DNA from: Gorsachius magnificus | Lineage: Eukaryota > Chordata > Aves > Pelecaniformes > Ardeidae | Direction: 5' to 3' | Length of the DNA stretch: 64,000 nucleotides | NCBI GenBank assembly: GCA_034008185.1 | Contig: CM067091.1 | Location: forward strand, 10,023,799-10,087,798 | The notes under the pieces: generated by a model | What the model saw: only the letters and a program-made list of their open reading frames with translations | Databases searched by the model: none | What the model was told of the DNA's origin: nothing | Made by a program: the position numbers and the translations under genes | Shown: positions 22,200 through 34,730 of the stretch, one piece after another | Layout of the letters: each line of letters starts with the position of its first letter | Position numbering within the stretch: position 1 is the stretch's first letter

Positions 22200-22720
22200 C
22201 GCTTCCCCCCTCCTCATTTCTACCCCTCGGGCCGGGCAGGGGCAGGCGCCGGGACAGGGACTTGAAGGAGGCAGGGGCCCGGCGGGCTTGGGAGGGCCCC
22301 AGAACGGCCGCCGCCGCCAGGGGCTGCCCTCGCCCCGCGGCCCCGCCGCTGCAGCCGGCCCCGGCCGCCCGCGGCCCCCCACCGCGCGCCCCCCCGGCGG
22401 CGGGCGAGCGGGCGGAGAGGTGAGTGCGGCTGCTGCGCACCTGTTGAGGCGGGCGGGAGGCCCCGCCGGGGCCGGGGCCGGTCCGCAATCCCGGTCCAGT
22501 CCGAGCCGGGCGGCCAACTTGTGCGGGGAGCTGCTGTCCCGCCGCCGCTCCCCCGGCCGCCTTCCTCCCCCGGTGCTGGCCTGTCTGCGGGGGGAAACTC
22601 CGGCAGCCGCCCGGCTCTACCAGACCGGCGCCGCGCGAGGCCCGGCTCCTGCTGGGGCGCGGTGACCGCTGCCAGGACCGGGCTCTTCCCAGCTTCCGAG
22701 CGAGGCCCCAAGTTTCACCG
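22200..22720 (+). promoter_or_regulatory. ARHGAP39: CpG-island promoter of the ARHGAP39-family gene
   Basis: About 500 bp is very GC- and CpG-rich, with clustered CCCGCC/GGGCGG-type sequence, standing out from moderate flanks. It begins at a TATA box and contains a strong 5' splice site (GAG/GTGAGTGCGG at 22419/22420). It lies 5' of the plus-strand WW/MyTH4 gene with no other plus-strand gene between. The GC-rich open frames here on both strands (Pro/Ala/Arg/Gly-rich) are compositional. Confidence 0.75.
22210..22419 (+). other. ARHGAP39: Probable non-coding exon 1 of the ARHGAP39-family gene
   Basis: It runs from the predicted start about 30 bp after the TATA box to a near-consensus donor (GGAGAG/GTGAGT). 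No ATG-initiated frame in it resembles the ARHGAP39 N-terminus, so it is taken as 5' UTR. The start is approximate and no transcript evidence is available. Confidence 0.5.
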
Positions 22721-25177
22721 AACTGAGCTGGCCTGACCCTGACCCAGAGCCCCCCGTCCTGCCAGGGCCTTGGGGTCTGGCTGAGCAGCAGCATCGCCCT
22801 CCCCGCAGGCTGTGCTGGGCTCTGCCGGGTGCCCTCGCGCTTCTGAAGACAGGCAGTTAATCAGAAGCACCCTCTGATTTTGTACATGTTTCAGACCAGG
22901 CTCACAGGCTTTGGAGCAGGTTGCGTGCATAGGCTGCTCTCCGTCGCTTCAAAAACCAAACACGATTACAAAATTACAATGTTGTCCTGGTCAAGCAGAG
23001 GAATGGCTGTTGCACTCGGTTTGCTGGAGAGGGGTGACCGGGAGAGGGTTCACTCCCTGCCTGGAAGCGGGGAGGGAGCCAGGATCACCTGTTGGCAGTG
23101 AAAATGGAGGGCCAGGTAGCCAGGCCAGTTTCCCAGGCTGCATCCTGCTTCCGACAAACACGGGCGGATTTTATGGCTCCTCTGAATAACCCCATTCAGG
23201 GAGAATTCCTGCTGATCGCTCTGTGCCTCAGCTCGTCGGCCAGAAGTGGTTGAATTAAGTTTGGCTCTTCTGGGAGGAAGGTACGGAGCCTGGCAGAAGC
23301 ACTGTTGTGTGTGTTGTCTCGTGTCCTGTGCCCCCCCGTCCCCCCTCCCCCGCCGTGGCTGATGCCAGTTGCTGTTGTGCTGGTTTTTTTCATCCTAGAT
23401 GAAAAGCTCAGAATGATTTAACATTCCTGTGAGCGGGGCTCTCCCCAGGGGCACCAGATTTCAGCTGGCTTCTCACATTCTCTTTGTCTGGGGGAGAAGA
23501 GGGAGGGCTGTGCTGGCATTTTGCCCGGTACCTCAGTGACGGTGCAAGGTGTTTGGAATACTTTTTTTTTTTTTTTACTTCTCTTGCATTTGAAGTTGTT
23601 GTTTGGGGTTTTTTTTCCCTTCTGTCTCTTCTGCATCCTCTCCAGCAGAACGCAGTTTGAGTTAGTCCGCAAGAAGGAGTGTGTTGGGAAGGGGTAGCAA
23701 ATCCCCTTGAGAGTGGATGCAGAATACCAGAATTCATCCAGAGCAAAATGATTGGCACAGAAGCATGCTCTCGATCTGCCAGTAGCTCGTAGCGGCTGTT
23801 TCTGCCTCCTTGCTTGAGACAGCCAAGGGCACTCGTCGCTCAGGTGTCGAGGTTGCAGGTTGCTTGCTTCAGGGGATAAGCTAGGAAACCTGACAAAGCC
23901 ACGTAGATTTGGGGCTATTGTTCCACCAGCCAGTGCAGAGGAATACAGAGCTTCTTGCGCTGGATTTCAGCATAATTTTTCCAGCGTAATATCTCCACTG
24001 GCTATCTCTTTGGTGCTTTTTGACTTTGGTGTCGGTTGGGTTGATGAGACGGCTCTTTCCGACCAGTCGGATGGAGGCTGTTTGGAGTGAGGCTGAGATC
24101 ACAGTGGATTTTAGGAATGCAGATTTTGAAGCCAGGTTTTTGGTCAGATAGTTCACATGCCTTCTGTATTCACAACAGGTTTGCTTAGCTGAAACAGATG
24201 TCCTGGCCTTAGCTGGGAGCACGTGAGCTACAGGGAGATCTAAGGATGCTGGCCTGGTGCATTTTGTAATCAAGAGAATGTTATTGTCATCCTTGCGATG
24301 CAAAAGGCTGCTTTCGGCCTGACCGTTACTGGATCCGCAGCTGAAAACCTTATGAGAGGCTTGCACATTTAATGTGCCAGCAAGACACACAGAACCTGGT
24401 TCACTGAATGCCCCCCTGCTTTAGGGGCACAAAAGGCAAATGCCTCCCATTCCACTGATTTATTTGATCTTGAGAAAAATGTTATGTGCCATGGTGCAAA
24501 GATGAGAGGAGAGACTGAGACTCCTGTAGTGAACTGCCGAACGGGTAAGAAAAATCTTGCAGATTTCAGTGTATTTGTGTCTGAGCTTTGAGGCATTTCT
24601 TTTAATCAATCCTGCCGCTCTTTTGGGGTTGGCTTCATAGGACTGGGGCAACTGCCTGATGGCAACCAGAGAACAGTGGGGTCTTTTCCCATAGAGCCGT
24701 GGAGGAAGAACGAGTAGCATCATTGAGGGACTGTGGGAAGGATTGCTTTAAAGGAATCGCTTCTGTAATTAAAGATAAAAAAGCGTAAACTGCTGTAGGG
24801 TTTTTGCTTTTTGGCCCATGAGGGTGTGGGGGTTTGGTCGTGTGTGTGTCCCCAGTGGTGCAGTGTAATAAATATTCATGTTGATGAACCCTTTCTTTGA
24901 AGTTGCAAAAGGATGTGTTGTATCTGTATTTCTTGATAAGTAAGAGTACTGCTTGGCTGCCATTTTAGCTATGGAGAAGAAAGCTGTTCAGTTAGGACTC
25001 ACTGTTTTAGCGGCATGTTTTTGGCTGTTTAATTCAAACAGCCTTGGGATGTGAGCAGAGGGAGATCCTCCAGCCTGTGTCAGAAGTCCTGGGGATTGCT
25101 GAAGTCCTGTTAGCTGGGTGGGTGGAAGGACTGGGGATGTGCTTGTTCAGTGGGAAGTCTGCTGGTCTGGCTGGCCA

Positions 25178-25367
25178 TTTTAATTTGATTAATGTGTAAA
25201 GGATTCGCGTGCTTTATGTTCTGATGACGATGAAGACTCTTAATTCTCTTACTGAATCTCAGTATGTTGAGTACGAGTTCATTGCATATAGTTAATTCAG
25301 ATTAATTCGGGCTTTAATTTGTCTTTGCTGGATACTAGTTTCTGTGTTTTATCAGAAGCTTTAATTC
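25178..25367. promoter_or_regulatory. AT-rich cluster of TTAAT homeodomain-type cores
   Basis: Within 190 bp there are about seven TTAAT/ATTAA cores: near 25180, 25189, 25240, 25292, 25302, 25314 and 25361. They are interspersed with several retained CpGs (TTCGCG, GACGAT, TACGAG, TTCGGG). The mix of homeodomain-type sites and preserved CpGs in an intron suggests an enhancer. This is inference only. Confidence 0.3.
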
Positions 25368-28300
25368 ACAGGAGCAAGTGAAAACTTTCATGCTTTGTCA
25401 GCCTGCCCTGGAGCTGCTGACAGACTCCTTGTGTCTGAACTCAGCCATAGCTTTGTAGCAAAGGGGTCTTCTGGTTTTGGCAGGGCATCTGAACCTCCCA
25501 CTGTTCCTCGGCACAGAGCCCCCCACATCCTCAGAACTGGGTCCATGTGCGCTGTTCTCTTTACTCTCTTCTTAATTGGCTTAAATAAGGCCAAGAATAA
25601 AGGTCCTCTCTAGCTAGCTGTGACGGCAGGACAAGCTTCTGCTCACAGCAGGTTGTCCTGCTCTTGTCTGCTGGATGAGCCTATCCTGGATGGGCATTGT
25701 TAACTCACTTCACAGTAAATGAGCTGGGGTAGCAAAGGTCTCTGCTCTCCGACCTAAGTGCAGGTGGGAGAGGTTATTGGCAGCCCGAGCTCAGCCACGC
25801 ACTCCTGGTGTCATCCGTGCTCATCTGAATGTGCTGCTGGAGCTATCGGTGAGCTTGCCAGGGCAGTTTCCTTGGAATGAAATGCTTTAGGAGTAAAAGA
25901 TGGATTGGCTTTAAGTGAAACCAGGAGTGTGTTTTTGCTTCAGTAGCTCTGCTGGCAGGGGCAGAAGAGAGGTGACAAGGTGGTTATCCTGTCCACCGTC
26001 GCTGCTGTATTCTTTTGAAGGTGCTCCCATCAGCAGACCCAGCTAGCTCTCAAGGTGCAGTCGTGCCTTCAGTTAGTGTTTGACTCTATGCAGATAAAGC
26101 CTGGTCCTTGGGAAATGCCTTCAGACCCACCAGAGCCTTTTGATCAACCTAATCAGAAGTTCAAAGGAAAGGAGCACCATTTCCTCCTTCCCTGTGGTCT
26201 CCTTTCCCAGTGTTTCCATTCCTGTCATACTACCCAAATGGCTTTCTCAGTGGATGATGCAATTAAGAGGAGATGCTTGCAAGCTTTCAGCAAATAAATA
26301 TGTCAGAATTTGAAATGCTCCATTTAGGCTCCATCAGTCCTTCCCAGGTGGAGTGCAATTACTTGTGCCTTGTTGTGACACGTATATGCTCGTGTTTCTT
26401 TAAAAAGCCCTCTGGGCAGATTCAAATAGTTAGTGAAGTGCCTCTTTGTAATAAAAGTAAATTCCAGAGCAGACACTGGGGTTTGGTTTTATCTGGATTC
26501 ATAGAGGGTTTCTGAGCTCTGCTGTTGTTATGTACACACTTGATATTAATTCCTGCCTTTGTCAAGGTGTGCAGAAAGGCAGCTCCCTTGTAGGGAAGGC
26601 AGCTTCATTGATCAAGCAGTTCCTCGCGCTCGGTCATGAGGGTCCACAGAAGCAAGCTGTCTGTCTGATTGTTTTTATACTTTTCATGGGGAAGAGTAGT
26701 ATTCTGCTTTGGGCAAGTTGGGTTTTGGAGTGGCAGAAAAGTATTACCTAAAGCAGCAGATATGAAGCCCATCTGGCTTGTACATCTGGAACAAGACACT
26801 GTCGGTCAAGAGAAAATTTTTTTGCATTTGGTCTTTGTCTCGTGGGAGAATGGAAAAAAATACCATTATTTGGGATATATTCTCTCATCCTAATTACTGT
26901 TCCAAGTGTTTGAGGTTACTGATGTAAGGAATAACAATGTTTTGTATTTCCAGTTGAATACTGACCAGCGAATTTCAGTGGAGCTGGTGTCAACTGTCCT
27001 CCAGTTACTCTCCCAAGCTTTTTTCTTTGCCTGTTGTCAGCTGCCTTTTTTTGGTTATGCAATGCATAGAGCCAAAACAGATTTGGGTAGCTTATAATGA
27101 GGATGCTGAAGATCCAGATTGCCTATTTGCAACAAAGCAAAGGACTCCACACAATCCCCAGGAGGAGTGTTGGTACGGCTTGTGCAGCAGCTCGGAGTCA
27201 GAGTGTGCCTGGCCTCCTGCAGTTACACGAAGAGACTCAGCTGGACAATATCAACTTTAGAAAATTCCCCCTGAAAAAAAAATAAGCCCAAAGGCCAAAG
27301 CACTGGAGGTGCTGAGATTATTATTTTTCAGGCTGCTCTGTCTTTTCAGACTTAAAGCCCTCACTGGAATTTCATACAAGATCTTATGCTGCAGAGCACT
27401 GGGGAACTTCTGAAGTAGAGAGTATGTCTGAATGCGACATCTTCGTCAGCCACCAGAAGCAAATAGAAGGCTGGCTCTACATAGAGGATGCATTTCTTAC
27501 CCCTCTTGGAATCTGCTTGTGCCCAGCTCCCTGAGCTGAGCTCTTGCTGCGCTTTGCCTTCCTTGATGGAAACTGCTCTGATGTGGGATGAAACAAAGGT
27601 GACAGTGAGCGTCCTGTGCTCCCCGGACTTGCTGTGTATTCCTGTGTTCAGCCTGGAGCAGAGCAGTCCTGGGCCGCTCTAAACCGACCTTTTTCTTAGC
27701 CACAGGGTTTATGATCTACCAAAACCAAACAAACCAAGCGTGGGGGGAAAAAAAAAGAAACCAAACCTGTGCTGGTCTCATTTGTGTGTGTAAGTTGGCA
27801 GCTGTGGGATGCTGCCATGAGGCACTTGGCTTTGGCAGATAGGGCTGTTTCCTACCTGGACAAACGAGGTTGCTGCTTTCTGGCTGGAAACCTGTTACCG
27901 AGCAGAAAAGACTCAGTGTAGTGGGATTTTTGTGTTGTCTTGGACACTGTGAACCAGTGGCCCAGGGCCAGGTGCACTGTAGCAGGGATAACTTCTTTGT
28001 TCTGTAGATCTGGTTTTTCTGTCTGATTTTGCTTGTGTTTATTTTTTCCCAGAAGAATGACAATGAGGCTTGCTGTCTCCAACACCAGTGATACCAAGAT
28101 AAGTCCTGCACCATGCTGCCTGATGAGTTGGGACCGAGCTCAGCGAATTCCCTTTAACCACATGGGGTTCAGCTGTCTTGGTTTTTTTGACTCTGAAGGA
28201 GTGGAATCTCTTGCACATGGGTTTTTATGTGTAGCAGCAGCCAGGGCTCAGTTCAGGAGAAAGATGAATTGGCCTAAAAGATTTTCAGTAACAAAGTCAG

Positions 28301-28850
28301 AGAAAAAGTTATCATAGGAGACTTTATAGCTGAATAGTTAAATACAGACCCAGGGGATGCAGTGGGTGAGCAGTGCTGTGTACTGTTGCCTGGGAAGATG
28401 CCCCTTCAGAGGCTGTGGCCAGACCCAGCGGTGGATGTTGGCTGCAGTTTTCGGTGTCTCTGCACTGGCTCCTGGGCCCTTGAGGTGGCTGGCTTGGTTT
28501 TATTGTCGGGACCTCGACCTGCTCTAGCCAACCTGTCCTGGCCACCCCAGTGGCTCCAGCACCTGGTCCTCACCCCCCTGTTGATCCAGAGCTTGTGTAG
28601 TCGTGCTTCCCCATGCAGCCTTATCTACTATGGGCTTGTCCCCCGTGTGCTTTTGGTGCTGTGTGGGAAATGGCAAGTGCAGGGTTGTTTCCAGACATGG
28701 GGTAAGCTGCGGGTGGTCACACACTGTAATCCAGGCTCTGAGTCTCCCTTACAGGCATTTAAACACTAACTCAAGGTTCAGCTGTTGGTTTTAACGTGTT
28801 CAGTTTGTTGTAAAACTGTAAATGCCATATTTGGCCCTATTCTGGTCCGG

Positions 28851-28968
28851 CAACTGTTTCCTCCTCGTGTATATTATAGTTCTTTGATAGTCCTTTGATA
28901 GCTACAAATATCCAACTGTTTCCTCCTTGTGTATATTGTAGTTCTTTAATAGCTACAAATATCCAGCT
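28851..28968. repeat. Imperfect tandem duplication, about 55-62 bp x 2
   Basis: The unit starting CAACTGTTTCCTCC and ending CTACAAATATCCA occurs at 28851-28912 and again at 28913-28968. The first copy contains an extra internal TCCTTTGATAG duplication. A few substitutions distinguish the copies, so this is a local duplication of moderate age. Confidence 0.85.
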
Positions 28969-31900
28969 GTGTATCAGCCACACTGTCTAGCTCTTCTTTG
29001 CTCCCTAGCTACAGTAATTAGGTTTGGGATTTTTTTCCAAGCCTTTCTCTAAGCTATGGTGAGAGGAGAAGCTCAAAGTGTTTTATGAATTCTTGGTGAT
29101 GAGTCGACATCAAGTGAAGCAAAGAGAGATGGTGAAAGGGCTGCGAGGCCGAGGTGCAGAGCCTGGAGTGCGGCTGGCATGGGAAGTGCTTAATGGATGC
29201 CTAATGGATGCTAATCACGTTGTAATATGGAGGCGTGTTTTCTTAGCAGCTTATACCATGGTAATACAATGGATAGTCTGGCTGGGATCTGGCTGACTTG
29301 TATTTAGTCTGTACAGTAAAATCATGGTGAAGCAAGTAGCGTTGGGGCTTGGAGGACAGCTTTGTGCCTGGGTCGCTGCTGCCCTTGGGCTCTCACCTAC
29401 AAGTCGTGCATTAGAGCACGCGTGGCAGAAGAGTTGCAGTTTTGGCTTGGAAACTCCTTTAGAGAGCTTGCCCCTGAGATAAGCTACTTCAATTTTCATG
29501 AAGTTAGTTTTAAAATCACTGAAAATTAGGGTGAAAAGCAAGTGCTGCAGTCCTTCCTGTACTGTGGGCTTAGAAGCTGCTGAGGAAATGCCTGCTGTGT
29601 AGGTCCTGGTCTGACAACTCAGCTGAAATGCACTAAAGCTGTGATTTGGAATTAGTCCAACACATGTGTTTGAGGTTCTGGAGACTGGTGGCTTTTCCAA
29701 AGCAGAAGTCTGTTTTGGCATGGTAAGCATAAAAGATAAGAAAGACGGCGATGATTTGGGGGTGAAGCTGTGCACTGCCACCCTAATTCCTTCTGGCCAT
29801 GGGTCCTGTCACCGGGATGGTTGAGTTTGCTAAAGCAAGAAAAATCTGGCTGCTTTTTAGTGAGCAAGCTGAAATAGCTCCATGTGGGATTTGAGGAGCT
29901 CCAGTGTCCTTGTGTGATGAATGCTGGGGATGCACCGTGGGGAAAGGGGGGGGGGGAATGCAGAGGGGACCCCCTCCTACCAGCAGCAAGTCATGGGATC
30001 CACTCTGCTTTCAGTGTACCATGATGTTATCATCCAGCTCCTTCTCCTGTGGTCTGTCAGGCCAGGTTTGGACACCATGCTGCAGGGGTGACTTTGGGTA
30101 TGTTTTTGAGGCTTTGGCTTGGTGCTGCGAGAGAGGGTGCTGGCAGAGAGCCACTGCAGGGCAGAGCTCCCTTTGGTGGGGGATGCTAGTTCAGGTTGCT
30201 GTTGTTGAAACAAGGAGGGCTGGATGAGTCCAGCAAAGGGGGAGAAGTCGTTGATTTCAGCCTCTCTGGCTCCCTGTAACTCTTCCCCAGCAAGATGGCT
30301 TCGTGGAGTGCGATGGCAGAGTCCCCCGTTGGCCACCCAGTACTGCCTGTAACGGCTGAGAATTTGTGTGCTTAAGCTTTATTTGGTCCTGGAGGGATGA
30401 AATCACTCGCTTTTGTCTCTGTTTGGATAAGGAAAGCTTCTGCTGAGCTGTGAGAGCTGTCTGTGCGTGGGGGAGGAGAAGCTTTTCGGTAACCCAGCAT
30501 GTTCGGCGCAAGGCGTCCTTGCTGTGGGGCTAGAGAGAAACTTCATTTTGGGCTGCTTTCTCTGCCCTGCTGTCTCTGGAGCATGAAGCAAAGACTGCAG
30601 GTGAGAGAGGGTGGACAGTGTGGGGATCACCAAATAGCTCAGTGAAACAGCCCAGAGTTCATATCTAAATGTAAAAATGGGTGACTTCCAGTGGTTGATG
30701 TGCTTGTTCCTGCCTGGCCTGGATGGCTTGGGCAATGAGCTGTGCTCGGGCTGTGTTGGTTTTGGGCTGCATCCTGCACTGGAGGCTCTTTGGGGAAGAG
30801 CACGGTTTCCTATTTGAGAGTGTCTCCTGATACCACGTACATCTTGTACTCTGGGCGCTGAAATAAAATAGCCCCTGCAGCTGGTCACGGCGGCTCCGTT
30901 ACCACCGTTCTTGCAGCGTGTGCGGTGCCTGCCCAGAGCGGAGTTTGGCCCCCAGGAACGGCACGCTGAGGGCCCTTGGCAGGGGCAGGGGAGGGCATGC
31001 ATTTAATACCTGTTACCTGGCCCAAACCTCTACTGCTAGCAGCAGTAGCCATTTTTTCAAGTGAATGTGTGGGGATGGTCAGAGAACAGACAAATTTCTC
31101 ATGGGGCTGCCTGTGGTGCTGCTTTCTTGTCCTCTGCGTCCCAGCCAGACCTGGGTTAAACACAGAGTTTCTGTGAACTGCAGAGACAATTTGAGGGGCT
31201 TTACATGAATTAATAGTATTCCCCTGAAATTACCATTTTGGGGCCATTACCTGTGCTAGGAACTTATGCTGCTTTTCCTATTGGGCAATAGCTGTAAACG
31301 CTCCTAAAGGTGTGGCTGTTTCCCCTGGAAAAGGCAAATGACATCCATGAGCATGAACAGCTTTAATCATGACATGTGTCTGTTCCAAGCTTGGAGGGCT
31401 CTCTTGGTCCTCGTGGAAGTAGAGCCTTTCATTAGGACAGGCGGCACGTGGGCCCATGGACAAAGAGCAATGTCAGTGTGGCTGGCTGTGAAAATTGGGT
31501 GCTGCTGGGGTTCAGAGGGGTATCAGGCTTCATCTCTTTCAACTTCACACCTGCTAAGCTGTGACAGAAGAAGTCAGGAAGAGGAATGAACAGCTGGGAG
31601 ATGCAAACCCTCATTTTTCTTGCACTTCAGGCAAAAATTGATCCATGATTTTTAGTTGTCTGTCTTGATAGCCTAAATTTTTTTTTAATTGGCCTCCTTG
31701 GCCATGCAGGCCTTGACCTTGGCCAAGATGCTCTGCCATGGGGCACTGCTCTCCTGGGACCTTGGCTGCCCTTTGATGTGGTCCAGTGTTCCCCCAGGAA
31801 GGAGGAGCCTTGACCCCTCTGCCTCTCATCTGGTGGCTGCCTCAGGGGTGCTTTGGTCACGTAATGTGTTTCCTGCTGGAAACACATCTCGGTTTGGGCA

Positions 31901-32499
31901 TCTGGAAACTGGGAATATGCAGTTACCTGTGAAAACTCAGTGTGTATGTGCCCAGGAACAGTCAGGATAACTCCAAGCCTGTGGTTATGATGGGCCCTCT
32001 TTGACTGGCAGCATTAATAACATTAATGAGACTTGCGTCTGCCCTGCCGTAGAGCTGGCACTTACTCCTGAGTTGGCTAAAAGGGGGCTGCCTCTTGTTG
32101 CACTCCAGTAAGAGCCCTAATATTTGTCTGCCTTGTACGGCTCTGTCCCTCTGCTAAATAGTAGCTGATAGGACCAGAGGTGGTATGGAAGTTATTTGGC
32201 GATGATAATGGCAGCTCAGAAGGAATGGATTACCCCCCCCAAGAAAAGACCCAAGTCTTCTTGTTTGTTTTATTTTAAAGAAATGTGCAGGGAAAGAAGG
32301 CTGGTAGAGTGAGAAGGATGTTGGTCAAAAAGAGGAAGCTGTATCCATACAAGACAACCAAAAAACAGTATGTATTTCAGCAGATTACAAGTAAAATCAA
32401 ATTAAGGCAGTCCAGAATAAGACTTTTGAAGGGTGAATTTGCCAAATATGATTAATTTTCAAATGCATCAGAAACCTTTTGGAAACGAGCAGCAGAAGA

Positions 32500-34160
32500 G
32501 ATTAAGGTGTGAGAGGCACAGAAGATAAAGCCATCACAAAAATTGAAACCATTTTTTGGCAGTCTTGATTCCAGTGGAGGAGCTCTGTAGCTTTACAGAC
32601 TACAAGCTTGCTACAAAAGAGCTGTCTGAGAGGTTGTCTCACATTGAATGTCAGTAGAAATAGCTTTAGAGCAAATAGAGGAACTGATAAGAAACTGGAA
32701 GGAACAGATAGTGTTTACTCAAGAGTGCCATAGGATCTTAAATCTGAAACTGCCGAGATACTTTTGTGTGTATCCTGTTGCTTAAGTGCCCCTGGTATCG
32801 CAGAAATTGATGGCAGCAAATGTGAGGGCATTTTTTAAAAGAGGGGGATCTTGGGAAATCAGGGAGGTACATGTCAGGTGGCTCAATGTCTGTGCCAGGC
32901 GTACTGCTCCGGAAGGGCTGTCAAAAGGATCCTGGGGACCACAGACTGACCTCTGTGCTTGGGCCTCTGCAATGAGGAACAAGATCACTGAAGGCATGGC
33001 CAAGCACGGTTTCTTGGAAAAGAGTTAACAGGGCTAATGTAAAGGGAAGAAGCCCTGCCTCACAGACCTGCTGGAGCTTGATGAGCACATGAGTGGCAGG
33101 ACCAATAGACTGCATATATCTGGGTTTTCAAGCAGCCTTTGACAAGGTTTTCCACCAAAGGCTTTTAAGAAACCTAAGTCACGGGCACGGAGGAAAGGTC
33201 TTGTTATGGACCTGAGAGCTGGTGAAAGCACAGGACACAAGGGGTAGGGCTTAATAGTAATTTTTCAGCATGGGTAAGAGTGAGCTGTGAAGCCCCAGAA
33301 GCTGGTCCTGGGACTGGCTTTCATTCTATGGGTGACCTCAGGCATGGAGGGGTGCAGTGAAGTCCTCAAGCTTGCAGAGGATCCTCGGTTCCTTCAGGTG
33401 GTTGGATACCTCACTAAAGGTAAGGAAATCCAGAAAGACCTCACAGAACTGAGCAAATGGAAAAATAAGTGGCAGATGAACTTCAGTATAAGAAAACACA
33501 GGGGACCTGTAGGGGAAAATTATCTTTACCGGGCTTGTATGATGCTGAAACTGGAACTAGTGGTTAGAACTCATGAAGGAGCTTGGAGTCATCATTGACA
33601 GTTCTCTGAAATCATCAGCTCAATGTGCAATGTTAGCCAAAAAATGCCAATCAATTCTGGTCACTGTCAGCAAGGGAGATAACAGCAAAGCAGAGGGCAT
33701 AATTTTGGCCCTCTGTAACACCTTGGTGCGTTATCTTGGGGGCTGCACGCAGTTCTGGTTTTTGCATCTTGAGAAGGACAGTGGCGTTGGAGAGGCTGCA
33801 AAGAGAATTAAAATGACTGAGGGAGGGAGCAGTTGCCTTATGAGGAGAGAGAAAAAGATTTGTGACACCTTGGTTTGGAACAGGAGAAGTCTGGTGTAGC
33901 TGTATACCTTTGATCAAGGTATACAAAATCATGAAGGCACTGATTAAGCTGAATGTTATCTACCGAGTCTTGTGGCGCTAGAACCAGGGGCACTTGTTGA
34001 AATCTAGAGGACATTGGTTTAAAGCAGGTAGAAGGAAGTATTTTTATTTTACACAATGTGTGGTGGACTTGTGAATTAATTGTCCTGGGGAGTTGTGGAT
34101 GCAAAAGGCGTCAGCAGGTTCAAAAAGCATTTGGGTAAACTTACGGGCAGCCAGTCTGAA
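32500..34160 (+). mobile_element. Ancient CR1-type LINE fragment, reverse-transcriptase region to 3' part
   Basis: Translations in shifting frames recall a CR1/L3-type ORF2. Around 33110-33180 there is a GFQAAFDKVFHQRLL-like stretch. At 33380-33500 follow an EIQKDLTELSKWKNKWQM-like segment and a KHRG motif, then KELGVIIDSSLKSSAQCA at 33570-33630 and an LVRYLGGCTQFW motif near 33730. The nucleotide sequence to about 34150 continues as a CR1 3' region. Many frameshifts and stops mark it as an old, inactive copy. The 5' limit is uncertain. The short open frames here are its remains. Confidence 0.75.
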
Positions 34161-34389
34161 ACAGACACTAGGAAGAACAGCCAGGGATGTGCCTTTAGCA
34201 TCCAAAATACAAGTGCGGATTCCGAGGGAATAAGGAAGACGATGGAGAGAGGGTATGACCAGGCTCACGTGGTCTGCTGGACAAACCTCTCCTGTTGTCC
34301 CAGCTGTAGAAAGGACGGAGGGGCAGTTGGTTTCACCCAAGATGTGTATCTTACGTTCTTGAAAGTTTCCAGAAACTGTCATTGAGTAG

Positions 34390-34730
34390 GAATGTATGAC
34401 CTGTTGTGGAAGAGCCAGCATGGCTTTTGTAGACCAAAATTGAGCCACTCCATTGGTACTTGGAAGGTGTTTGCAAGCACGTGGCAGGGGTGATCCAGCA
34501 GAGTGGTCTAGTGGTCCCCTCTCAAAGGTTTTGGCATGGGGTATCCAAGCAAAGCCCATAATGAGATGCATGGGTGAATAAATGGTTAAAAGATAGGCTA
34601 TGAAGAAGAGGAGTAGACTGCAGACTTCACAGTGGAGGGAATTCCCTTGGGGAGCCAGGCTGGGATCTCCACTGCTCACAGGGTTTGTATGTGACCTAGA
34701 AAAGGGGATGAAAGCGACGGCTGGGGAAGA
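34390..34730 (+). mobile_element. Second ancient CR1-like LINE fragment
   Basis: The sequence from AGCCAGCATGGCTTTTGTAG (34412-34431) through a GGTTAAAAGATAGGC motif (near 34585), and the CAGTGGAGGGAATTCCC to GACCTAGAAAAGGGGATG stretch (to about 34710), parallels the reverse-transcriptase region of an old CR1-type LINE. That part of the LINE lies 5' of the region at the end of the preceding element. It is therefore a separate or rearranged copy. Confidence 0.5.

Larger units (their letters stand above)
22420..32499 (+). other. ARHGAP39: First-intron sequence of the RhoGAP gene, left part
   Basis: Intronic sequence of about 10 kb, assuming transcription starts at 22.2 kb. It contains a TTAAT-motif cluster (25178-25367) and a short tandem duplication (28851-28968). 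No exon matching the expected ARHGAP39 N-terminus could be identified. Open frames of up to about 200 codons, such as 31002-30403 minus, have no recognisable features. Confidence 0.55.

Noticed and set aside
22177..22794. Open frames of 125-205 codons in the second CpG island
   Set aside because: They have the same compositional origin, overlap on both strands and do not resemble the ARHGAP39 N-terminus.
26298..26348. ATG frame MSEFEMLHLGSISPSQ followed by GTGGAG as a first coding exon
   Set aside because: It ends in phase 0 whereas the WW exon needs a phase-2 partner, and the sequence does not match the family.
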